Assembly (NCBI GenBank): GCA_013076295.1
Contig: RQOL01000772.1
Span: forward strand, 2,943,087 to 3,007,086
Length of the DNA stretch: 64,000 bases
Origin: Sanderia malayensis
Taxonomy: Eukaryota; Cnidaria; Scyphozoa; Semaeostomeae; Pelagiidae
Direction: 5' to 3'
Shown: piece by piece, positions 50,478 through 60,956 of the stretch
How positions within the stretch are numbered: position 1 is the stretch's first letter
Layout of the letters: the number at the start of each line of letters is the position of its first letter
Notes under the pieces: generated by a model
What the model was told of the DNA's origin: nothing
The model's database searches: none
The model's input: the letters and a program-made list of their open reading frames with translations, nothing else
Made by a program: the position numbers and the translations under genes

Positions 50478-53400
50478 TCATTCACCAAGTACTTCTTGGG
50501 ATGTTAATACGAACTGTATCAAAGTGCGATCCAGCCATGTTTCCTTTTTTGCAAAAAAACTGCCTCCCTCGAAGAATCCAAGATGGCCGCCATGTTTAGT
50601 GACAACAAACATGGCATTTTCATTGCTTTCTGCGTTGAAGGAAAACAATCTTCACTTCACTGGACGCATATATTAATTAATAATCGTAAATTGCCCAAAG
50701 CCGTAGCATATTTGTAAGCCCCAAGCACGTTGAAATTTGATGCATTACACCTGCTAAAGTATTTCATGAAGGACCTTTTGTTACAATAATGTCAGCTTTG
50801 TTAATGGAGTTGATGAGCGGTTTGTTTTAAAGTAGATAAGCAACTTCAAGCAATCAAAATGTTGCCCAGAATACGTTCGGGGTTATCAGCGGCTAGAAGC
50901 ATTTGCACACAGCAAACATAACAAGTGTTGAAATGCAAAGAAGAAGAAAAGACAAAACTCATGACCTTGGTGAAACACTTCAAAAACAATGTGACGAATG
51001 AAAAGTGTGAGAGTAAACTTAGCTGATAGCAAATGTTCAACTGCTGCAAACGCAAAATATGATACATCATGATGTAAAACATAAACTGAATAATCAATAT
51101 GCTTCATCAAACGGCAACCTATTGCAATCAAAACCGATCTTGTGACGTCTGTACTGTGGTCATTAAAAATATGTAACATATGTTGTTTACATTGAAAAGG
51201 AATTTTCGCGTTCTAATGAGGCCACAATTTTGTTTATTTGAGCTTGAAAAAGCCATTTGGGACGTGTCTTGGTAATGAGATCACAATGCAAATTACACAA
51301 ACTCCATGAAAAGACAAAACAACCTTTTTTATCGGCTCCACTTTGTAAGATCACAAGCTTTGCTTAAACTTTATGACGAAAAACCGTCTACTAGCTACAT
51401 ACTAGAAAATTCCCAAGCATAATAACTCATTAGGAACTCTCTTCACTAATAGCCATAAGTCACCAAGTCAAGCAAAACAAATGCACAACATAGCTACCCA
51501 ATTCTATCAAGTAGTGTTCGCAAAAATAAACAACAGAAAATATATTCGTTTTCAAAACAACACATGTCAGATTAGACGGCCGTGGCAGGGGGAACAGAAA
51601 TCCAGTCACAAAGATAATCCAGCAACAATTAAAGCGTATGACAGCCATTAGTTTGATAGGAAGATATTATCTGAAAAAACATCTTGGATATTAATTCCAT
51701 GATTGCTAGATGATTTATCATGACACGACCATGACAATGTGGCTGATCGAAAGAAAACATCAACAAAAAGATCAGTTCTAAAAATATTTATTTTGTTTGT
51801 CCATCAGCTTAGATGGACAAGGTTTTGTGCCTTCATACCCCAGAACGTGTCGAAAATGCATGCATAACGCTGCCTCGCGTGTAGCATGGTTAATGGACAA
51901 TGGTTAGCCAAAGATCACATGAGCGCTGGCGTGCAACAAATGCTACTTCAGATAATAGCACAGATGCTTCAATATTGCTACTCGCGAGCTGAAGTTGCTG
52001 TAACATTTTTAAATTTAGGAAAACACAATGCGACTCACCTATTAGTTTCATCGGTGCTTCGAAGAGGTCTTCTGGAATGATGGGGTCATCGGCCGCATTC
52101 AGCATCAACACGGGAAGTTTGAGCTATGATGGGAAATCACAAGTAAAATAATTAGAAATTAAACAAAAAAAGGTGATTAATCATGAAATGAACAAATGGT
52201 GAAATGGGTGACGAATAAATGAACAAGTAGACAAACAAAGTAAACAAACAACTAAATAAATAAATAAATAAAAGTAAGTAAATAAACATAAAATGTCACG
52301 TGGAGCAAGCACGTAGCTTCTTAGGTGCCAACATGGGGGATTTTGTAAAAGAAGCGATTCCAATTACCTGATGCATATACGTTGCAGAGCTGCTTTTCTC
52401 GTAAAATTCTTCAAGGCTTTTGTATTTTGTAAAATGCCTTTGTAATGAAAGAAAATGGCTTTAAGGTGTGGAAACTTGATACGTTATAATAATATACATA
52501 GAATCAATTATGTTGAATGGATAAAAACACAATGAGTATGGTATATAGATACATAGCTAGCGCATATAAATGAAGATGAACAAGATTGTATTGCATTGAG
52601 CTGAAAGGCGGGGAAAATGTCAAGATAATATCTTGATGATATTAATATCTTGATATCATCAAATCCCTTTAAAATAATCCTGAATCCAGTTAAATACTTT
52701 GGTACTTCGTCACGCAAAAAGCAAATTGTACTATGGGTGGCCAGATGCTCAGGTCAAAAACAAAAAACTCGATACATTTGGATGTTGACAAAATCGAGAA
52801 ATTTAAGTACTTTCTTTTACGGAAAAGCAACGAATAATGAATACAATACTGAAGAATTCATAGATACTGGTAGTGACAGCATCAAACTATATAAATATTG
52901 GAATAATAGCTAGCTTTGTTGATCTTTGGCATTCAAAATCCGCTACCTAAATTTTGCACATATGCAAGTTAGCTCACAAGCATTGCACCTGCGCAGCGCA
53001 ATACATGCAGATGCCACGCGTTAAACGACATTTAGATCCATTCAAACGTGCAAAAGCTGGCTGAAATAGGACACGCGGTCAAACAATAAATTTAGTTGTC
53101 ATTTCAGCAAGGTCCAACTGTTAGGAAATAAATTTCGGATATTCAATGAGCCTCACCCTATTTCAATATGTGTTCTCCCCGGTTGGAAAGTGCTTTGAAA
53201 GAAAGACCCATCGCCTTCTAACCAGATGGATGGAGACTGTCTAGTTACAGGAAAATAGCTGTGCGCTAATCATGCTTTAGCTGATTTCGAAATTGTTTTG
53301 CGGCAGATGGCAATAATCGTAGATAATCAACAAGGAACTCGAAAGAACCATATGGAAAGGAATCAAATTTGACATCTTGCGATTCGAGTTACATACGTGA

Positions 53401-55512
53401 GATAAGTCACAATTACAAATTAGCCAATCATTTCAAGTAGAGTTGATCATGTGATAACACCATGATTTCGCAATGAAGATGCAAATGACTTCGAAATACA
53501 TAAACATGACTCGGAAACAAGGTTGCAAGCTCAGTAGTGGGCGAAATAGAGTTAAAAACGTGGTGAGCCAGCATGTTGCTCACACTGTCAAAAACATAAA
53601 TATCAAACTAGTGGGCTCATCTTTCTTATTATTGCAAACTCAACGTGGATGGAACTGAAGACAACCAATGAATTGTCATTAAATTTCACGTGACGAGCAA
53701 AACAAATAGCATGTGTAAGTGAACTTCCCAGCCTCCCTTTGAAACAATTCATTCATCATATCCATGGAAATATGTTGAGAAAAATTTGAAATACATAAAG
53801 TACCTTGTAGCTGCCTCATCTATTTCTTGCAAACTCAAAGATGAGGAAATTCTTCTCCAGTCGAACCGAAGTGAATTATCCTTTTTCTCAAATTCCATTA
53901 ATTTCGATTTATGTTGACTTAGCAATACTCTCTTCATATTTCTTGATATGGCCCAGTTATAAAACCTTCTCATGCCTTTCCATTCATTCAACAATGGTGC
54001 AGCTCTGAAATGACATCAAACCTCAGCTTACAAACCACATAGTTTGCTCTTGAATCAGTAATATTTGAAATAATTGTAAATTGTCTAAACTAGTTTGGGA
54101 GTGATGTTCAGTCTATATCAAGCAGTGTTCATATTGGATGCCTGAAGCACTCTCAAGGTCAAAAAATCATTTGTCTATGTTAAAGCGATTTTAAATGCAA
54201 ATGATTAAAGCTACAGTCAAAATAGATTTAACTTGTACTTACTTGAGTATATTGTAACCCTGGCAGACTGATACTGCACAGAGAAAATTATTTTGTCTTT
54301 CTGGAACTTCTCCAAGGTATTTCAGAAGGACATTTGCTCCCATGGAAAATCCAATTCCAAATATCTTTCTGTGATTGTATTTTTCAAGGACGTCATCAAC
54401 AACAAGTTGAAAATCTTGAGTACAACCTGAAGAAATAGATTAACAGAATATTAATCCAGTTTATCGAAAATCAAAATAATGACCAGCGGCAGAGATGTCT
54501 GTGCAATATGATGCAAAATGAATTTAGGCAACTGAGGCCTTAAAGTGAAAATACACAAGAGTCCAAGCATTTTAGGTACATGACAATACATAAGCAATGG
54601 TTCAGATGATTACAAATATCATACCGTAAGTAAATATTCTTTGTGACGTGAGTTTTGTTTTTGGAAAGGCACCAAGATGGTTGTAAACAACAACATCGAA
54701 TCCATTTTCAAGGAGCAAAGAAGTGAAGGATTCAACATAAACTGTTTTGCAATGATTTGCAATGCCCGGTACAATGAGTACTACATTGTGCTCGCTCTGC
54801 AAAAAAAGAAACAATAAAATATAATATATAGAACAATAAAAACAATAGAACAATAGAATAACGTAACAATAGAACAATGGGAGAGAACAATAAACAAACT
54901 CCTTCAACAACAGAGATTTTGTCAGAAACTGCAGTACTTTTCCAACTACCTGACCCTTTGCTCAACATAGCAAGCGAAATAATAGCATCAATTAAAATCT
55001 ATTACCTGTACTTTGCGACCAAGACTAATTCTCTGGTTGAACAAATTATAACTAACAGTTGCACCATCGCTGGCTTCCAATGTACACAGCTCACTTCGAA
55101 GATGGTCTCTACTGCCAAACCTACCAATGGCAGCATGGATCAGGGTTTGAATGTGGCCACTGCGTCCCCATAGGAATGTCGGATGATACCTGAAAGGGAA
55201 ATTTACAACTTAGAGACAATATCGTTCAACTTTTTAACATCATTTGACTTCAACAGGGCCTTTATTAGGTCTGAAGTTCAATTGTCTTAACCTGATATGA
55301 AACGTCTTCCGCTTCAGTGGGGCCTACCTTTCTTGTAAAATTGTACACCTTTCCAGGATATCTTTGCAAAATTTTCCGCCCTTAAATAGTACTTTTGGCT
55401 TTTCATCGTCATCCCGTAGTCTGAAAACTCTAACCAGCAGAGTCAGAACGACAACAAATGCTGAAAAAATAAGACCAATTGAGTCGATTCTCAAATCAGG
55501 AAAGAAAACCAT
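50478..55512 (-). CDS. ABHD2: ABHD2-like alpha/beta hydrolase (monoacylglycerol lipase family)
   Basis: Eight exons: 55512-55328, 55189-55006, 54796-54625, 54426-54243, 54004-53804, 52437-52368, 52123-52039, 50629-50478; 410 residues. Start is the first in-frame ATG after an upstream stop. Residues about 8-32 form a membrane anchor (IGLIFSAFVVVLTLLVRVF). Family marks: FLWGRSGHIQT, SDGAT, VPGIANHCK, YNHLGAFP, QRIFTYG. The catalytic triad is visible: Ser in GFSMG (about 208), Asp in NAADDP (about 345) and His in KHGGHLGFFEG (about 376), at nearly the same positions as in human ABHD2. The last exon with the His lies 1.4 kb beyond the previous one. Human ABHD2 is a membrane serine hydrolase for 2-arachidonoylglycerol, activated by progesterone in sperm; that regulation cannot be assumed here. 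Divergent from copy B, 0.7 kb away. Confidence 0.93.
52230..52290. repeat. (AAAT)n and related microsatellite
   Basis: Degenerate AAACA/AAATA tetranucleotide repeat in the intron between exons 6 and 7 of ABHD2. Confidence 0.7.
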
Positions 55513-55659
55513 GACTTCTTGTAGGCCCTGCCAAGAGTCACTTAACTGCAATGCATGCTATATTTCAGTTCCGTACGCCACAATGAACGTCAATGCACAT
55601 GCCGAAAAAGTTCAAATGAGCCCCCAATTCTTTTGAACCCCTTCTCGTGAAATACCCAA

Positions 55660-55745
55660 GAGTCTAGGGTGCTGTTAAGGGTGGGAGCCCACAGCCGGGA
55701 TGAGCGTAATTTTTCTTTTTGCTTATATTTTTAACTTCAGATTTG
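55660..55745 (+). mobile_element. SINE body fragment
   Basis: Shares the AAGGGTGGGA, TGAGCG and TTGCTTATATTTTTAA pattern with the body of the tRNA-derived SINE at 37080-37165 but lacks the tRNA-like head, so it is a truncated copy. It lies in the ABHD2 5' region. Confidence 0.45.
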
Positions 55746-55814
55746 TTGTAGCTGTAACAAGTCTTCTGATCATCTGAAGTTTAGTTGGTACAAATAATAA
55801 TTTGTTCTACTTAC

Positions 55815-55889
55815 CACAAAAGAATAAGGGTCCCTTGCCATCTATATTGCATTCGTTCTTTTGGCACGCACTGTGTAGGTTTTCTTAAC
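55815..55889 (-). other. Candidate 5' UTR exon of ABHD2
   Basis: Bounded by a good acceptor (CTATTTTTACAG) and donor (TGTG/GTAAGT) on the minus strand. No frame carries a start codon that joins properly to the ABHD2 coding exon, so it is best read as non-coding leader, perhaps spliced to an acceptor near 55547. Confidence 0.3.
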
Positions 55890-56114
55890 CTGTAAAAATA
55901 GACCATTATTCTATTAAATCTTTACTTACTTAGCTTCACATTTATATTTAGTATTTGTTTCTATCTACAAAAAAGTCAGTATATTTTGTATATTTATATT
56001 ACCTTAATAAAATTTAGTCAAAATGAACAAAATATTAGAAACAAAATTTTAAACTTATAAAAAGGTAGTAATAACGTGAATTTCATTCATGATCTCGCGA
56101 TTTTTGAGAATGCG

Positions 56115-56224
56115 CATTTCAGAAGTCTCGGTACTAATCTGAGGCAAGTGACGTCAAATTAAAATACATTGCGTCAAATTGAAAATACATCGGTTGTTTT
56201 ACACACTTCAATTTTTTCGATTCA
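56115..56224 (+). promoter_or_regulatory. Conserved promoter-proximal block of copy B
   Basis: Nearly identical to the block upstream of copy A (25752-25638), including GTGACGTCAAAT (CRE-like TGACGTCA) and TGCGTCAAAT. Homology begins sharply at TGCGCATTTC, marking one border of the inverted duplication. It lies between copy B and ABHD2 on the opposite strand. Confidence 0.55.
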
Positions 56225-59200
56225 ATGTTAGGACACTTATCCGTTTTGGTTGAATTTCGAAATTATTTATTCAAGCTCACCACTTCAACAATGTTGAAAG
56301 TGGTATTATTTTTGCTGTTTATTCAGCAAGGGTGTTCTTCTCCCCTTTGGAAACATGGGGGATTTGCAGAACCCGGTGAATTATCCATGGAAGAAACGTG
56401 GGAATTGAACAACAAAGAAGGACAAAGAACTGATCAACTGCTTTCAACTCGAGTGAGAACAAGGCAAAGAGTAGCTGATGAGCAGATTAACAGTCGCCGT
56501 TTGGTGTTTGAAAATGTTGGAAGATTCGGTACAGCAACGCTGACTGGAAACATGGAAGCACCAACACGAAAACCGAAGCAAATGCCTAGGACAACACAAA
56601 GTAAGGAGCATTTGAGACAATTAATTACATGAAAACACTCTTTTAAGACATATTCGTGTTTTATAACATAGGTTTAGCCATCTATCTATTGCTAAAACTA
56701 TTTTTTATTTATATTCTAGAGCCGCAAACGAAAAACTCGTCCGATGCGACAGTAGTTGTGACTTTGGTCATGCTTGGTTTGCTGCTATTGCTCATTGCAG
56801 CTATTAGACTTTACCTTAAGAGAAAGTAAGTACCATCGACCTTCAATGCATACCTAACTTTCTCTCATGCTCGATAAATTTATAAATCAAAATAAGATAT
56901 TTATCCTTTCTCAAACTCTATCCCTGTTGACGAAGAAATGTTTTTTTTCACAGCCCGATGTTGGTAGCATGGTTCTGGAGAAGAAACAAGAAGGGCTACA
57001 TGCCATTAAGAGTGAGAATCAAAAACAGGAAGAAACAGCAACACCTAAGAAAAGGGAACAAGGTAAGCCTTTAAATTTTATGAAACTCAGTTTCTTTAAT
57101 AATAGAACCCAACTTCTGCTCTAGAACGTGCATGGCCAGATGGATGGCAGTATCTGTAATGATGTCAGCTTTACATAGTTCATTGATTAATCCTGTGACA
57201 ACTGTTGTGTTTCAGAACAGGGACAGCGTTCCTGGGCTGTCTGGGTTTCATTCCAGTAATGAATCTTCACGATTAGATTTGAACCGACTTGAAGATGGTA
57301 CAAGGAAACAAAGTTCCAAAGGAACAGAATGGACCCAAAGACAGAACACCAACAAAAGCGGAATAAAGGACCATGGAAATGAACAGTGTGAAGTTGAATC
57401 TCATGTTTTGCCAGATGGGGGCAAAAAATTACTCACATCAAACGGGGATCGTGATGTTGAACGTAATGTACAAAGAGAGTCAACGCATGCTATGCAAGGA
57501 AAAGACAAAGCTGGTTCTAGGACATTGTCTCTCATACACGCTGGCATCAGAACGTCAGACACTGACACAGATGTGAGCGATATTGAAGAATACCACAAAC
57601 CAGGATCAGCTGTTTGGAATTCCAGTGTTCACTTGGCCAATCGCTTTAAGAAATCGCTTAGTGGCTTGGTAATCAATGGCAAACCAGAGCGATTCCGTGA
57701 AATTGCCAGTTTACCAATACCAGATACAGAATCCGAAGAAGACGTCGATGAAATCGTCCTGCTTGAGAAAGATTCCAAACAGAATCTGATCAGTGGTTCC
57801 AATGGTGAACTAGAACTGGTCGAGCCTGAAGTTTTGATCAAGCAGATTTACGTCAAAAAGGATTCATTGCCAACCAACAGCAGCGATTTAATATCAGTAT
57901 GGAAACAGGAAACGAATTCGAAGCAAGGTGATATTGATGAATTGGCATCAATAAGTGCCGATACTGGCATTGATTGCGACGGTAGCGTAGATGCAAACCT
58001 GAACCGACCACTTCAAACAGCCTCTATGGATTCCAACAACACGTTGATGGATGCAGCCATTCCAACAACATCGTTTCAGATATCCAAAGAAAACAGCGAA
58101 CATTCAAGCTCGGCTGAGCATCAAAAGGAATGCAAGATCGGTGTACCAGTTCATGCACATGATTGTGATCAGCAGTTCCATGACAAAGAGCGTGGTACCA
58201 AAGATTCTTTGCAAGAAAGATCCATCGAAGACGCATGTGCCAGGAATGGGGTCAATAATGTGGCATCAACAGACAAATTGGAAAACGAATGTGGCAACAA
58301 GAAAAATGCCTTGAACGAGGCAGATGTTTATGACGAAGTCCCAAAGGATGAGGAAAATGACGATTCCGATGTGGAAAGTGATACATCGTCCATAGAAATA
58401 AGTGACATTGACTCTGGTGATGATGGGAGTCTTTGGGAAGTCAGTTCATTCGGGTCATTAGATAGTTTCTCAACTATCAAACTGTTAATGAGCCCGAGGA
58501 CGGTTCCATCCCCATGTGCCAGCCTCGATTCCCTGAACGACATCAACAACCCGACGAAGTCCATCAGTTGCCATTTGCTAAGGAACAGTGATGAATGTGG
58601 TGAGTTGAAGCTGTAGTAAAAGCCGTTAGGGCCAAATGCAATGCCATAAGTGTTGGAGTTGGGAGAAAATTAAGCTGCAGCTTAACTTATCGCGAAGACG
58701 TGGACCTAGCGTTTAATGGAAGTTACAATAATGAGATTAAAACTACACGCGAGTTATGTTTCTCACATTTAACTGCCAACACCAACCATTCATTCTTAAG
58801 TAGTCTGCATACATGTGCAGAGTGAATTACAGTAAAATCGACCTAACAGAATGAAAAAAGCAAATAGCTGTAGTAATAGAAGTACAAATATCAACGATTG
58901 ACAACAGCAACATACCATCTTTACTTTTTCGTGATGCAGGGAGATTTAGCTTGATATTCTTTAAATTTCAGAGGAGCCGCAAAATGTGGTAGAATCTGAG
59001 AAGAGAGGCAATGAGCAACCATGTAACCATTCAGATGTTTATGACGAAGTCCCAAAGGATGAGGAAAATGACGATTCCGATGTCGAAAGTGATACATCGT
59101 CCATAGAAATAAGTGACATTGACTCTGATGACGAGGGGAGTCTTTGGGAAGTCAGTTCATTCGGGTCATTAGATAGTTTCTCTACTATCAAACTGTTAAT

Positions 59201-59870
59201 GAGCCCGAGGACTGTTCCGTCCCCATGTGCCAGCCTCGATTCCCTGAACGACATCAACGACCCGACGAATTCCATCAGCTGCCATTCGCTAAGCAACAGT
59301 GGTGAATGTGGTAAGTTGAAGCTGTAGTAAAAGCTGTTAGGGCCAAATGCAATAAGTGTTGGAGTTGGGAAAAAATTAAGCTGCAGCAAAACCGAGACAT
59401 AGCCTATAATGAAAGTCACAATAATGAGATTAAAACTACACGCGAGTTATGTTTCTCTAGCTTAATTGCCAACACCAACCTTTCATCCTTAAGTAATCTG
59501 CGAAGTAACTTACTGTGAGTGAAGTGAAGTAAAAGAATGAGAAAAGCAAATAGCTGTAGTCATCGAATGACAACAACAACATACCATCTTTACTTTTTCA
59601 TAAAGCAGGAAGATTTAACTTGATATTCTTTAAATTTTAGATGTGCCGCAAGATCTGGAAGAATCTGACAAGGGAGGCCATGAGCAGCTGCGTAACCAGT
59701 CAGACTTGGATTCGGCTTGCAGTCATCAAAGCACAGTTATGGTTGAACATGAGTCTGAAGTGAGCATCGCCAATAGCGGCACAGAAGAACCTAAGAAAAC
59801 AAAGAAGAGAAAATGCAAATTCCTAAGAAGAATTTTCGGAAAGAGCATGTGCGTTAGAGGCATGGATTAG
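56225..59870 (+). CDS. Single-pass membrane protein with acidic tail, copy B
   Basis: Six exons: 56225-56600, 56720-56825, 56954-57062, 57216-58599, 58972-59310, 59641-59870; 847 residues, phases 1, 2, 0, 1, 1. Layout matches copy A: signal peptide (MLKVVLFLLFIQQGCSS) behind an optional 22-residue extension, a short ectodomain, a transmembrane helix (TVVVTLVMLGLLLLLIAAI), a basic juxtamembrane exon and a long acidic, Ser-rich tail ending RRIFGKSMCVRGMD. Differences from copy A: six extra residues (about QTKNSS) before the helix, a different end to exon 4, and an extra symmetric exon 5 that repeats VYDEVPKDEENDDSDVESD and about 90 further residues of exon 4. Substitutions between copies are often silent, and the juxtamembrane frame is preserved in both, which supports two working genes. 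Function unknown. Confidence 0.8.
58321..59705 (+). repeat. 711-bp tandem duplication spanning an intron of copy B
   Basis: Copy 1 runs from CAGATGTTTATGACGAAG at 58321 to about 59031, copy 2 from the same motif at 59032 to about 59705. The unit comprises the 3' end of exon 4, the intron, and the 5' end of the last exon. Coding parts differ by few substitutions; introns (372 and 330 bases) differ by short indels. Confidence 0.9.
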
Positions 59871-59924
59871 ACTTTTAGAAGAGACATCCATAGAACACAT
59901 TTTTGCTAAGAAAGGAAAACTAAA

Positions 59925-59935
59925 TAATAAAATAT
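59925..59935 (+). terminator. Candidate polyadenylation signal of copy B
   Basis: AATAAA occurs within AAATAATAAAATATT about 60 bases after the stop codon of copy B. Copy A has a similarly close signal. Confidence 0.45.
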
Positions 59936-60039
59936 TGACAAAAAAATAACACAAATACAAACTCTGTATACTATTCGCGAAAATATTGAATAAAATGTTT
60001 CATTTTGATTTGATTTGGAAATAACTTGATAAAAAAAGC

Positions 60040-60690
60040 CTGTTATGGAGTGGTTCCTTTTTCATGGCTCATTAACTATAATCCCTGTTTAAATGTTACA
60101 TTAAGCAAATAATTTCTCTAACAAATGCCATGTTTATGGTCCAATAAACATGGCATTTGTTTTAGAATGCGCTCAGATATCAGGGCAAGCGATTTTGTGA
60201 GAAATTTCACGACAATTAGTGTGGCGGAATTACTAGGGTTCTAAAGCCGACACTTTGTCTCCGTTTTCCATGGCTTATTAACTGCTATCCTGTGGTGTAA
60301 AAGTCACTTAGAGCCAATCACAGCTAGCTCCAATGGTCCAAAAAAATGCAAAATGTTTTAAAATGTGCTCAAACCTATAGACTAACTGAATTCAAACCTA
60401 TAGACTAACTGAATTTGTGACAAATTCCATGAGTAACAGTTTAACGGAGCAACCAGGGCTATAAAGCGGACACCATCTTTCCGTCTTCCATGGTTTGTTA
60501 GCTGTTATTCTATAAATGTAGCATTAAATTTCATATAAAGCCAAGTGTCGCTAGATCCGATGGTCCAAAAATGTGAAAATTGTTTCAAAAGGTGCAAAGA
60601 TCTCAAGGCAACTGATTTGGTAGCAAAATTCATGACGAAGAGACTAACGGAATTACTGGGGTTTAAAAGCTGGTTCAGGTCTTTATGCTT
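60040..60690. repeat. Three degenerate tandem repeats of about 215 bp
   Basis: Each unit has TCCATGG(C/T)TTATTAACTG-like sequence, a GGTCCAAAAA stretch, AATG(T/C)GCTCA and CGGAATTACTAGGG or variant. Units start near 60040, 60260 and 60470 and are well diverged from each other. A 17-bp hairpin (60121-60160) sits in the first unit. Confidence 0.6.
60121..60160. repeat. Perfect 17-bp inverted repeat
   Basis: ACAAATGCCATGTTTAT, a 6-base loop, then its exact reverse complement. Confidence 0.9.
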
Positions 60691-60839
60691 CAAAAACCGC
60701 ATAAACTTTGCTCCCTGCAGAAACCTATGGTGAACAGGAAAATCGAGAAAAGTTAGAACATTTTTGAAAATGTGACCCCCTGTCGAAGAACTGGATGCTT
60801 GGTTGTCATCTGACTGTAGATCTTTGCCATAAGTAATGT

Positions 60840-60956
60840 TAAAGTTGCTAGATTTGAATTATACTAAATAGGTCCTACTAATCACGTTGAGACAATTTCC
60901 AGCAGACTAGGAGCAATGGTTCAAAGACCCAGATTTCCCGCGGATAGCTATTTAAA
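60840..60956. repeat. Dispersed repeat, left part
   Basis: ACTAAATAGGTCCTACTAAT through CGGATAGCTATTTAAA matches the sequence at 63046-63140 and is related to the 184-bp satellite at 10.6-12.8 kb (GACC..CTGATCA, GAGACAATTCCCAGC..TCTAG). The copy is broken at TTAAA by the telomere-motif satellite. Confidence 0.75.

Noticed and set aside
57132..57215. Upstream part of the 494-codon ORF (MARWMAVSVMMSALHSS)
   Set aside because: It is intron. The acceptor TGTGTTTCAG at 57215 joins in phase with the previous exon, while earlier acceptors run into stops.
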